Notes under the pieces: model-generated
The model's database searches: none
What the model saw: the letters and a program-made list of their open reading frames with translations, nothing else
Told to the model about the DNA's origin: nothing
Translations under genes and position numbers: made by a program
DNA from: Streptomyces durmitorensis
GTDB lineage: Bacteria; Actinomycetota; Actinomycetes; Streptomycetales; Streptomycetaceae
NCBI RefSeq assembly: GCF_023498005.1
Contig: NZ_CP097289.1
Location: 434,001 to 498,000, forward strand
DNA: 64,000 bases
Direction: 5' to 3'
Part shown: piece after piece, positions 16,581 to 24,497 of the stretch
Numbering within the stretch: the stretch's first letter is position 1
Layout of the letters: each line of letters opens with the position of its first letter

Positions 16581-17486
16581 GTGTCAGATCGCGCCCGACG
16601 CCTCGTCGCCCCCGTCACGGCTCCGCAGACCACTCCCGTGCCGCAGGCCCCGGCGGTGGCCCCCGTCCTCCCCGGACGGGCCGACACCGACCGCCCGCAC
16701 GTGCGCGCATCCGGCCCCCAGCAGCAGGACGGCAACGGACAGCCGTGCGCGTGGTGCACCACTCCCAACCGCCCCGACCGTCATTTCTACAGCCGCTGTG
16801 CGATGCCGCTGGCCGAGCGCGGCCAACGTACGCCCACGCGTCTCCGCCCCTGGTGGCGTCGCCTACTCGGCCCCGGCCGCCAGGAGACTCCGTGGGCGGG
16901 TGACCGCCCCCGCCTGCGCCGCGTGTTCGACCGCATCGGCACCTGGATCACCGCAGCCGTCGTCGTCACCACACTCGTCCTCGCCGCGGTGAATCTCCCC
17001 GACGGCATCCAGGCCACGCGCGACCACTTCGCCAAGCGCGCTCCGGCCGCGCCGGACCAGATCCGGTCCTCACACGCGTACGCCGGCCATGGAGCGAAGC
17101 TCGCCTTCGACAAGCTCAACAACACGTGGTGGGGGCCGGGGGTCGCGCAATCGGGCCAGGGCGAGTGGATCGAGGTGGGCTTCGCCCGGCCGACCCGCCT
17201 GCTCGACGTCATCATCACGCCGGGCGTCTCGCCCCGCGCCGACCAGCTCGGCAAGTCCGCCCTGCCGCACCGCGTCAAGGCCACGATCACCAAGAAGGAC
17301 GGCGGGGCCACGCCCCGGGAGCTCTCCCTGGACCCGGGCGCGGGCAGCCAGCGCCGGGCGTTCCGCGTCGGCGAGGTCACCCGGGTCCGGTTCACCATCG
17401 AGTCGGCCCATGCCGCGTCCGCGAAGAAGCAGGTGGCGATCGCCGAGATCGAGCTCTTCGGCCGGTCCGACGGCAGCCGGACCTGA
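16581..17486 (+). CDS. Zinc-ribbon membrane protein with extracellular discoidin/NADase-type glycan-binding domain
   Basis: From GTG 16581 the product has 301 residues. A zinc-ribbon-like segment (CAWCTTPNRPDRHFYSRCA, about residues 56-74) is followed by a basic stretch and one membrane helix (about 121-139). An extracellular beta-domain follows, containing FDKLNNTWWGP, GEWIEVGFA and DVIITPGVS, typical of discoidin-like NADase-type glycan-binding domains. The third zinc cysteine is replaced by tyrosine (HFYSRC instead of HFCxxC). The coding frame appears to begin further upstream, so the true start is uncertain. It probably binds cell-surface sugar. It follows the LuxR gene. Confidence 0.7.
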   Translation: MSDRARRLVAPVTAPQTTPVPQAPAVAPVLPGRADTDRPHVRASGPQQQDGNGQPCAWCTTPNRPDRHFYSRCAMPLAERGQRTPTRLRPWWRRLLGPGRQETPWAGDRPRLRRVFDRIGTWITAAVVVTTLVLAAVNLPDGIQATRDHFAKRAPAAPDQIRSSHAYAGHGAKLAFDKLNNTWWGPGVAQSGQGEWIEVGFARPTRLLDVIITPGVSPRADQLGKSALPHRVKATITKKDGGATPRELSLDPGAGSQRRAFRVGEVTRVRFTIESAHAASAKKQVAIAEIELFGRSDGSRT

Positions 17487-17570
17487 ACAAGGCGTTCGAG
17501 GCATCGGTTCGGCTCACGGCGGCCGTGAGACGGTCCGATGCCTCCCGAACACTCGTGGCAGGGTGTCCGA

Positions 17571-18137
17571 GTGACATCGAACGACGCCAAACCATCCGAT
17601 CCCGCCCGCACCGACCTCACACCCTGGTCGGACACCACCGGGGTTCACGCAGACCTCGTCGCGGCGAAGGAACGTGTCTACGACCCGTGCGGCTTCGCCT
17701 GCTCGCAACCGGTCCCCGAAGCCGAGAGCGCCGACTACGCCGCCCACACACTGACCCTCGACGGCCTCGCCGTCCGGTACCGCGCAGCCAGGACGACCCC
17801 CACCAAGGTCGGCCAGTTCGTCACCGTGTGGAAGAGGTCCCCGGGCGGACCCATCCAGCCCTTCGACATCACGGACCCCGTCGACCTCTTCGTCATCAGC
17901 GCCCGCGATCACGAACACTTCGGCCAGTTCGTCTTCTCCATGGACACGCTCAGCCGACGCGGTGTCGTGTCCGTACACGGATCCGGCGGGAAGCGAGCCT
18001 TCCGTGTCTACCCGCCCTGGGTGACCACCACCAACCGTCAAGCGGGCAGTGCGCAGGCATGGCAGCTGGACCACTTCCTGCGCCTCGACCAGGACGGGCC
18101 GATCGACTTGGCCCGCGCCCGGGCGCTCTACCGCTGA
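17571..18137 (+). CDS. MepB family protein
   Basis: A 188-residue protein matching the MepB family (TKVGQFVTVWKRSPGG, DLFVISARD, GQFVFSMDTL, KRAFRVYPPWV). MepB was named from the mepRAB locus of Staphylococcus; its biochemical role is unknown. GTG 17571 was chosen as start; an ATG at 17538 is in frame but adds residues unlike the family. It stands alone, 84 bp after the zinc-ribbon gene. Confidence 0.88.
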   Translation: MTSNDAKPSDPARTDLTPWSDTTGVHADLVAAKERVYDPCGFACSQPVPEAESADYAAHTLTLDGLAVRYRAARTTPTKVGQFVTVWKRSPGGPIQPFDITDPVDLFVISARDHEHFGQFVFSMDTLSRRGVVSVHGSGGKRAFRVYPPWVTTTNRQAGSAQAWQLDHFLRLDQDGPIDLARARALYR

Positions 18138-18319
18138 GCCTGGCCCATTTATGGCATTCGCATATAGACGCCCCTCGGATGAGTGAAATCTTCCGACAAA
18201 AACCGGGGCGGCTCGCGCCTATGTGCTGTCTCGACTTCCGTGCATGGTGCTGTCATCCCTGACCTTTTCTCCGTCGCGAGGCCGTCGCGACGTCGGCGAC
18301 AAGAGGCCGGGGCCAACTC

Positions 18320-19489
18320 ATGCGCAGCCGCAATCGGCAGTACCTCGCGTCCGTGGATCATTTGCGTGCCTACGCCGCTGTGTTGGTGCTCCTCTGCCAC
18401 GGTACGCAGATGATCTCTCCGTACCTCAGAGAGATCCCGAACAGGTCCCCGCACGGCTGGCTGTATGCGGACAATCCTCTGGCCACTCTGGTATTGGAAG
18501 GCCATACCGGGGTGGCCCTCTTCATGGTGCTGTCCGGGTTCATCTTCACCATCGGCACCCTGGGCAAGGACATTCGCTACGGCCGGTTCCTGGGCAACCG
18601 GGTGCTGCGCATCTTCCCGCTCTACATGGCGTTGATCATTCTGGGCGTCGGCGCGCACAAGCAGGGTGCGAACCTGCTCGCCGTGGTCCAGTCCCTGGTC
18701 GGCCTCGGAAACCTGCCCGGGTCCCTCGATCTGGGGGCCGTGTCGAGGATGTGGTGGGCGATCGCGGTCGAGTTGCAGTTCTACCTGCTGTTCCCGCTGC
18801 TCAGCAGACTCCTCACCAAGCACGGCCCGCTGGCCCTGTACAAGCTCCTGGCCGCCATCACCGTGATCAGGACCTTGGTGTGGGCCTCGGCCGCCGGGAG
18901 CATCAACGTGAACTCGATGCTCTATTACAGCCTCGCCGGAAGAATCGACCAATTCCTGCTGGGCATGATGGCCGCCTGGCTCTTCGTGCACCATCGAAAG
19001 CGGTTCCAGGGGCCACTGAAGGTCGGAATCTCAACAGCCCTGGCCACAGGCGCGATCTGGGCCTTCAACCAGACCCATTCCTTCCATGAAGGGCACGCGA
19101 CGCGTCTGCTCTGGGTCGACATCGAAGGAACGCTGTGGGCTCTGGTGGTGCTGACCTATGTGGCCACCGTCTCCTCGACCGGGCTCGTGTCGAGAGGAAT
19201 CGCCAAATTCGGTGAAATGAGCTTCTCGGTCTATCTGCTCCACTACATGGTCGTCACCATGTTCATCTCCCGCCGCTGGTGGATCGAGTTGACGGGGCGT
19301 CCGGTGCTGGATGCCTTCATCACCACGACAGCGGCGGTTCTGCCCATCACCTTGGCCGCAGCCGTGGTCACGTTCAACGGCATCGAACGCCCCTTTCTGC
19401 GATGGCGTCGCGCCTACCTCCTCACCGACCAGCCACAGCCCACGGCACATCCCCCTGCCCCCAAGGTCGCGCTCGTATCGCCCAGGTAG
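18320..19489 (+). CDS. Acyltransferase 3 (OafA-type) membrane protein
   Basis: A 389-residue integral membrane acyltransferase. The N-terminal motif ASVDHLRAYAAVLVLLCHG contains the catalytic histidine of family 3 enzymes. About ten hydrophobic segments follow, including WWAIAVELQFYLLFPLL (the conserved W.LsvE..fY.l.P pattern) and SVYLLHYMVV. Such enzymes O-acylate cell-wall or secreted sugars, or macrolides. No extra C-terminal SGNH domain. The target is unknown; the nearby P450 and surface genes give no firm link. Confidence 0.9.
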   Translation: MRSRNRQYLASVDHLRAYAAVLVLLCHGTQMISPYLREIPNRSPHGWLYADNPLATLVLEGHTGVALFMVLSGFIFTIGTLGKDIRYGRFLGNRVLRIFPLYMALIILGVGAHKQGANLLAVVQSLVGLGNLPGSLDLGAVSRMWWAIAVELQFYLLFPLLSRLLTKHGPLALYKLLAAITVIRTLVWASAAGSINVNSMLYYSLAGRIDQFLLGMMAAWLFVHHRKRFQGPLKVGISTALATGAIWAFNQTHSFHEGHATRLLWVDIEGTLWALVVLTYVATVSSTGLVSRGIAKFGEMSFSVYLLHYMVVTMFISRRWWIELTGRPVLDAFITTTAAVLPITLAAAVVTFNGIERPFLRWRRAYLLTDQPQPTAHPPAPKVALVSPR

Positions 19490-19530
19490 CCGGGCCAGGA
19501 GTTGCTCTGGCGAGGCCCTCACAGCGAATC

Positions 19531-19591
19531 GGGGACCAGTCCCCACTTCATGCTACGGTCACCCTTGACACGCAAACGGGGAGCGATCCCC
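19531..19591 (+). promoter_or_regulatory. Paired dyads upstream of the P450 gene
   Basis: Two copies of GGGGA, 4 bp, TCCCC, each followed by ACTTC: 19531-19544 and 19578-19591, spaced 47 bp centre to centre. TTGACA lies between them (19565-19570) and is a good -35 box, so the second dyad covers the -10 region. They look like operator sites controlling the P450 gene at 19613. No regulator gene is adjacent. Confidence 0.65.
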
Positions 19592-19612
19592 ACTTCTGTC
19601 CGGGAGCCGCCC

Positions 19613-20818
19613 ATGCGTACGCAGCACCCCACCGTTCGACTCGCCGACCTCACCGACGACTTCACCGCCGACCCGTACTCCGCCTTCAGCGCGCTGCGCC
19701 CCCGCGGACCTGTCCACCACGTGCGTTTCCCCACCGGGGACGAGTCGTGGCTGGTGGTCGGGCACGAGGAAGTGCGTGCCGCTTTCGTCGACCCCAGGCT
19801 GCGCAATGACGTGCGGAACTCCGCCGACTTCGAGGACGACGGGCTGTACGCCGTGGGCCTCAACATGCTCCAGGTCGATCCGCCCGATCACACGCGCCTG
19901 CGGACGCTGGTGGCCCGCGAGTTCACCGCCCGCCGCGTCCAGGCGCTGCGGCCCCGCATCGAGGAGGCGGCCGGTGGGCTCCTGGACGCCGTGACCCCCG
20001 GAGGCCGTGCCGACCTGGTGGCCGCGTACGCCTATCCGCTGCCGCTCACCATCATCTGCGAGCTGCTCGGCGTGCCGGACGCGGACCGGGCCGCCTTCCG
20101 GGAGTGGTCCACAAAGGTCGTCTCCCTCGACGACCCGGAGCAGTCCGCCCGCGCCTCGCAGGAGATGGCCGTGTACCTCGCTGGCCTCGCGGAGGAGAAG
20201 CGGCAGCTGCGGGACGCGGCGGAGAGCGATCTGCTGCACGCCCTGGTCCGCAGCCACGACGGGGACGGCGCCGACCGGCTCACCCCCGAGGAACTGCTCG
20301 GCATGGCCTTCCTCCTGCTCGTCGCGGGGCACGAGACCACCGTCAACCTCATCGCCAACGCCGTCCACCTGCTGCTCGGCCACCCCGGGCAACTCGCCGC
20401 CCTGCGCGCCGACCCCGAGTTGCTGCAAGGCGCCGTGGAGGAGACGCTCCGCTTCGAGTCGCCCGCGCCGGCGGGCACCTACCGCTACACCGCCGAACCG
20501 ATCGACATCGGCGGCGCCTCGATACCCACGGGCGCGCGTGTGGTGCTCTCCATCGCCGCCGCCAACCGTGACCCCGCGCGCTTCACCGACCCCGAACGGT
20601 TCGACATCCGCCGCGATCCGGCCGCGACCCGCGCCCACCTCGCGTTCGGGCACGGCCTGCACCACTGCCTGGGCGCCCCGCTGGCCCGCCTTGAGGCGAC
20701 CCTCGCCCTGCGCATCCTCCTGGACCGCTTCCCCCGCCTGGCCTTCGACGGCGACGGCACACCGCAGTGGCGCACCAGTCTCATGCGGAGCCTGCGAGAG
20801 CTGCCGGTGCGCTGGTAG
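19613..20818 (+). CDS. Cytochrome P450
   Basis: A 401-residue soluble bacterial P450 of the CYP105/CYP107 style. The oxygen-activation motif AGHETT is at residues 238-243, the ExxR motif is in VEETLRFES, and the heme-thiolate loop AFGHGLHHCLGAPLARLE has its cysteine at 352. The full length is as expected. No ferredoxin or ferredoxin reductase gene is adjacent, so redox partners must come from elsewhere. The paired dyads upstream suggest tight regulation. Substrate unknown. Confidence 0.95.
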   Translation: MRTQHPTVRLADLTDDFTADPYSAFSALRPRGPVHHVRFPTGDESWLVVGHEEVRAAFVDPRLRNDVRNSADFEDDGLYAVGLNMLQVDPPDHTRLRTLVAREFTARRVQALRPRIEEAAGGLLDAVTPGGRADLVAAYAYPLPLTIICELLGVPDADRAAFREWSTKVVSLDDPEQSARASQEMAVYLAGLAEEKRQLRDAAESDLLHALVRSHDGDGADRLTPEELLGMAFLLLVAGHETTVNLIANAVHLLLGHPGQLAALRADPELLQGAVEETLRFESPAPAGTYRYTAEPIDIGGASIPTGARVVLSIAAANRDPARFTDPERFDIRRDPAATRAHLAFGHGLHHCLGAPLARLEATLALRILLDRFPRLAFDGDGTPQWRTSLMRSLRELPVRW

Positions 20819-20858
20819 CCGCCGGCCCTCGTGATTCCCGGGCTGGACCATGCCCCGG

Positions 20859-21863
20859 CTAGGTCGCGCCCGGGCCCTTCACCCGCTCCGAAGCACCGGC
20901 CCGCGTCACGCCGCTCGAAGCCACGACCCGGCCTGTTCGCGTGCCCGAGAGCGCTGCCAGTGCGACCGCCGCCAGGGCGAGCACGACACCGGCGACGGTG
21001 GCCGCCGTGACACTCGTGCCGCCGTGCGGCAGCAGCAGGTCGAGGGCCAGCGAGCCGACCAACTGGCCGGTGATCGTGCAGAGTCCGAGCAGCAGAACGC
21101 CGAGTCGCTGGACCGTGGCGACCGCGATGGTGATGAAGGAGATGCCGACCAGGCCGCCGAGGTAGAGGTACGGCTCGGTCGGCAGGCGGGAGGGAAGCCC
21201 CGCGGCCACGGCATGCACCAGGAAGATCACACTCAACGCGCCGGCACCGGCGGCGAAGTTGAAGAACGTTCCCGCGTACGCGGATCCGGCGGCGTTCTTC
21301 ACATGCCCATTGACCGCCTGCTGCCAACTCACGCAGACGCCCGCCACCAGCGGCAGCGACAGCATCACGTACGGGAAGCCGCCGCCCAGCTTGTCCGCCA
21401 TCGACAGGCCCACGGCCGCGAGCACGAGCACCGCGCCCACGACCCGTCGCCGCGTGGGTCGCTGAGGTCCGGCAGGCCCGAGCCCCATCCGGTCGAAGAG
21501 CAGGCCTCCGGTGACCTGGCCCGCGACGATCGCGACCGTGAACAGCGCGACCCCGAGCGCCCCGACGGTCAGCCCCTGGGCGAGCAGGAAGGCCGCGCCG
21601 CCGAAGCCGCCGAGCACCTGCCACCACTTGAGCCGCCGTCCGCGTACGTCCGCGAGCACCAGGCCGACGCCACGGCGCGGCCCGCGCAGCACGAGGAGCC
21701 CGAGGGCCAGCACCACGAACCCCGAACCGAACGAGATCACCGCCGCCGCGAATCCGTCACCGCCGAGCCCGGCGGCGAGCTCACCGGTGATCCGCGCCTG
21801 CAGGGATATCAGGGTGCCGGAGAACACGGCGAGGAGCAGCCAGGGGGCTGCGGCGGCGGGCAT
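20859..21863 (-). CDS. YdcZ-like DMT-family transporter (tandem)
   Basis: A 334-residue membrane protein with about ten hydrophobic segments. The two halves resemble each other and the short YdcZ/DUF606 transporters: WLLLAVFSGTLISLQARITG in the first half and VMLSLPLVAGVCVSWQQAVN in the second, so it is a fused duplicate. The direction of transport and the substrate are unknown. ATG 21863 starts the first helix. It converges on the P450 gene with 40 bp between. Confidence 0.82.
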   Translation of the reverse strand: MPAAAAPWLLLAVFSGTLISLQARITGELAAGLGGDGFAAAVISFGSGFVVLALGLLVLRGPRRGVGLVLADVRGRRLKWWQVLGGFGGAAFLLAQGLTVGALGVALFTVAIVAGQVTGGLLFDRMGLGPAGPQRPTRRRVVGAVLVLAAVGLSMADKLGGGFPYVMLSLPLVAGVCVSWQQAVNGHVKNAAGSAYAGTFFNFAAGAGALSVIFLVHAVAAGLPSRLPTEPYLYLGGLVGISFITIAVATVQRLGVLLLGLCTITGQLVGSLALDLLLPHGGTSVTAATVAGVVLALAAVALAALSGTRTGRVVASSGVTRAGASERVKGPGAT

Positions 21864-22137
21864 GTGCGTACGACCTCTGGGTGTGGTTCGACAGGGGGCA
21901 TGGTGACCGGAGACGCCTGGCGAGAGCGACGGGGCCCGAACCTTTCTAACTGATCGGCCCGTCGTCGGGCAGGGCGGGCCGGATGACGAGACAGCCGCCG
22001 TGTCGTTAGGCCGGGCGCGCCGGTTCGGCGCCAGGCTGGCGGGAAACCGCGGAGTGACCATGAAGAGTTGGTCAGCACACGAAGAGCTCGCACGATCGCG
22101 CGAGGAAACGAGCGCGAGGAGACAAAGGAGACGGCAG

Positions 22138-22539
22138 ATGCTGTTCGGCAAAGAGCACGTCGAGCGCTATGTGGCGACGGACGGCGCAGAAGGCCACGAC
22201 TGGCAGAACACCACAGTGCTGATCCTCACCACCATCGGCCGCAAGAGCGGTGAGCAGCGCAGCACTCCGCTGATCTACCGGCCCTACGGTGACGCGGTGC
22301 TCGTGGTGGCCTCCAACGGCGGAGCCGACCAGCCGCCCCTGTGGTACCGCAACATCGAGGCGAACCCCGAGGTCCAGGTGCAGGTGAAGGGCGACCGCTA
22401 CACCGCCCGTGCGCGCACCGCCACCCCGGAGGAGAAGCCGGACATGTGGCGGACCATGGCCGCCACCTGGCCGGCCTATGACGACTACCAGCGCAAGACC
22501 GACCGGGAGATCCCGGTGATGGTCCTGGAACGCGTCTGA
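22138..22539 (+). CDS. Deazaflavin (F420)-dependent nitroreductase family protein
   Basis: A 133-residue split-barrel protein of the Ddn-like family (ILTTIGRKSGEQRSTPLIYR, ASNGGADQPPLWYRNIEANP, VQVKGDRYTARAR). The conserved GRKSG and P.W..N..A.P motifs for F420 binding are present. AAAGGAG precedes ATG 22138; the frame extends to an ATG at 22060, but the added arginine-rich part is not family-like. It may reduce enones or quinones. No partner gene is evident. Confidence 0.9.
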   Translation: MLFGKEHVERYVATDGAEGHDWQNTTVLILTTIGRKSGEQRSTPLIYRPYGDAVLVVASNGGADQPPLWYRNIEANPEVQVQVKGDRYTARARTATPEEKPDMWRTMAATWPAYDDYQRKTDREIPVMVLERV

Positions 22540-22606
22540 GGCAGGCGGTCAGAGGCAGGCCGTCACAGGGGCCGCGTACGCGAGTTGTGTGCTCGCGTAC
22601 GCGGCC

Positions 22607-23059
22607 TCACTCGGCGGAGACCTTGTGGACGGTGGTGTCGTCGGGGTCCAGCCGCCGCCCGTCCGCAGCCAGCACCTCCAGTGGGCGGAGCCCCTGTCCC
22701 TCCCGGCGGTCGACCAGCTGTGAGTGTGGTTCGCCGTCGGCGAAGAAGTTCTGTTCGCCCCACTGCCGCAGCGCCACGATGACGGGGAAGAGCGCCCTGC
22801 CCTTCGGCGTCAGTACGTACTCGCGGTAGGCGCTGCCGTCCGAGGCGGGGACGGATTCGAGGACGCCACCGGCGACCAGGCTGCGCAGCCGCGCGGTGAG
22901 GATGTTCTTCGCGACGCCGAGGCTGCGCTGGAACTCCCCGAAGCGCCGGCTTCCGTCGAAGGCGTCCCGCACGATCAGCAGGGACCACCAGTCGCCGATC
23001 GCGTCCACCGACCGGGCGACCGGACATTCACTGTCGTCGAAGCGCGTCCTGGTGACCAT
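22607..23059 (-). CDS. HxlR family transcriptional regulator
   Basis: A 150-residue HxlR protein with the redox-type cysteine near the N-terminus (DDSECPVARSVDAIGDWWSL). The recognition region is RRFGEFQRSLGVAKNILTAR, and the wing is REYVLTPKGRALFPV. ATG 23059 follows GAGGGA; a GTG at 23077 is an alternative without a ribosome site. It is divergent from the MFS transporter, and two inverted 17-bp sites lie between them. Confidence 0.9.
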   Translation of the reverse strand: MVTRTRFDDSECPVARSVDAIGDWWSLLIVRDAFDGSRRFGEFQRSLGVAKNILTARLRSLVAGGVLESVPASDGSAYREYVLTPKGRALFPVIVALRQWGEQNFFADGEPHSQLVDRREGQGLRPLEVLAADGRRLDPDDTTVHKVSAE

Positions 23060-23085
23060 CGCGTCCCTCACTCTCACAACAACGG

Positions 23086-23143
23086 TTGCAACATGCTACC
23101 AAACAGGGCTACCGTCGCCGTCGTCATTGGTAGCAAGTTGAAA
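23086..23143. promoter_or_regulatory. Inverted 17-bp operator pair between HxlR and MFS genes
   Basis: TTGCAACATGCTACCAA (23086-23102) and TTGGTAGCAAGTTGAAA (23127-23143) are inverted copies matching at 15 of 17 positions, 24 bp apart. One lies near each divergent promoter, so a single HxlR protein could control both genes. Both are AT-richer than the surroundings. Confidence 0.75.
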
Positions 23144-23165
23144 CCAGATACGTGGAGGGGTGCCG

Positions 23166-24416
23166 ATGTCCGGCAACTGTGAGGCCATGCCACGACGGCC
23201 CGAAGCCCGCGAACCCGAGGCCCGCACAGGGGAACGTCCCACGGTCGTCCTGTCCCGAGGCGTGGTCCTTCTGTTCGCCGTCGCCTGCGGTGCCGCGGTG
23301 GCCAACGTCTACTTCTCCCAGCCACTCCTGGTGACCATGGGCCACGACCTCGCCATGAGCCCGGCACTTGTCGGCAGCGTGGTCACCCTCACGCACGTCG
23401 GATACGGCCTGGGACTCTTCCTGCTCGTGCCGCTGGGCGACGTGGTCAACCGCAGACGGCTCATCGTGGCCCAACTGCTGCTCCTGGTGGGTGCGCTGGC
23501 CGTGGTGGCCACCGCCCCGACCGCGGCGGTCCTGCTCGTGGGCATGGCCGCGACAGGCCTTCTCGCCGTCGTCACGCAGACGCTGGTGGCCTTCGCGGCG
23601 TCACTGGCACCTCCCGCGGTGCGCGGACGGGTCGTCGGCCTCGTGACCAGCGGTGTGGTCATCGGAATCCTGCTCGCCCGCACCGCATCCGGTCTCATGG
23701 CGGACCTCGCGGGCTGGCGCTCCGTCTACCTCGCCTCGGCGTCGCTCACCGCTCTGCTCGCCCTGGTCCTGTACCGCGTGCTGCCGCGCCACAGCGAGGC
23801 TCCGCCGGCAACCCTGGGCTACGGACAGCTCCTGCGCTCCACGATCACCCTGTTCGCACGGGAACGACTGCTGCGGCTCCGGGCCCTGTTCGGTCTGCTG
23901 ATCTTCGCCGCCTTCAGCACGCTGTGGAGCAGCGTCGCGCTGCCGCTCAGCGAAGCCCCGTACTTCCTGTCCCACAGCGCGATCGGGGCGCTGGGTCTGA
24001 TCGGTGTGGCCGGTGCCCTGGCCGCGACCGCGGCGGGCCGCCTCAACGACCGCGGACTTTCCCGGCGGACCACCGGCATCGCTCTGGCTCTGCTCACCGC
24101 CTCATGGCTGCCGCTGGCCTTCACCCGCAGCTCGCTCTGGGCCCTCGTCGTCGGGGTGGTGCTTCTCGACCTCGCCGTGCAGGCGGTCCATGTCACCAAC
24201 CAGACCCTGATCTACGCGCTGCACCCTGACGCGGGCAGCCGGCTGATCGGCGGGTACATGGTCTTCTACTCGATCGGCAGCGCCACCGGCGCCCTTGCCG
24301 CGACCTCCCTCTACACGGTGGCCGGCTGGGGCGCCGTCTGCGCACTGGGGGCAGCGTTCAGCTGTCTCGGGCTCGCGCTGTGGGTCTTTACGCGGCACAG
24401 CGGCCTTCCTGACTGA
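23166..24416 (+). CDS. MFS transporter
   Basis: A 416-residue, 12-helix major facilitator of the sugar efflux/chloramphenicol-resistance type (ANVYFSQPLLVTMGHDLAMS at helix 1, PLGDVVNRRRLIV between helices 2 and 3, and HVTNQTLIYALHPDAGSR late). ATG 23166 follows GGAGGGG at 5 bp; the GTG at 23160 overlaps that site. The substrate is unknown, but control by HxlR suggests a toxic or redox-active compound. Confidence 0.92.
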   Translation: MSGNCEAMPRRPEAREPEARTGERPTVVLSRGVVLLFAVACGAAVANVYFSQPLLVTMGHDLAMSPALVGSVVTLTHVGYGLGLFLLVPLGDVVNRRRLIVAQLLLLVGALAVVATAPTAAVLLVGMAATGLLAVVTQTLVAFAASLAPPAVRGRVVGLVTSGVVIGILLARTASGLMADLAGWRSVYLASASLTALLALVLYRVLPRHSEAPPATLGYGQLLRSTITLFARERLLRLRALFGLLIFAAFSTLWSSVALPLSEAPYFLSHSAIGALGLIGVAGALAATAAGRLNDRGLSRRTTGIALALLTASWLPLAFTRSSLWALVVGVVLLDLAVQAVHVTNQTLIYALHPDAGSRLIGGYMVFYSIGSATGALAATSLYTVAGWGAVCALGAAFSCLGLALWVFTRHSGLPD

Positions 24417-24446
24417 TCAGTCGCAGCGGCCCTCCTGACTGATCAG
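24398..24446. repeat. Short tandem duplication across the MFS stop codon
   Basis: Two copies of a 23-bp element starting CAGCGGCC and ending CTGATCAG (24398-24420 and 24424-24446, period 26 bp, one mismatch). The first copy contains the MFS stop codon TGA; the second is outside the gene. Confidence 0.85.
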
Positions 24447-24497
24447 CACGGTGCGGCGGCGCCGGGTGCCCTGCTCGGCGGCGCCCGCAGCCGACGC

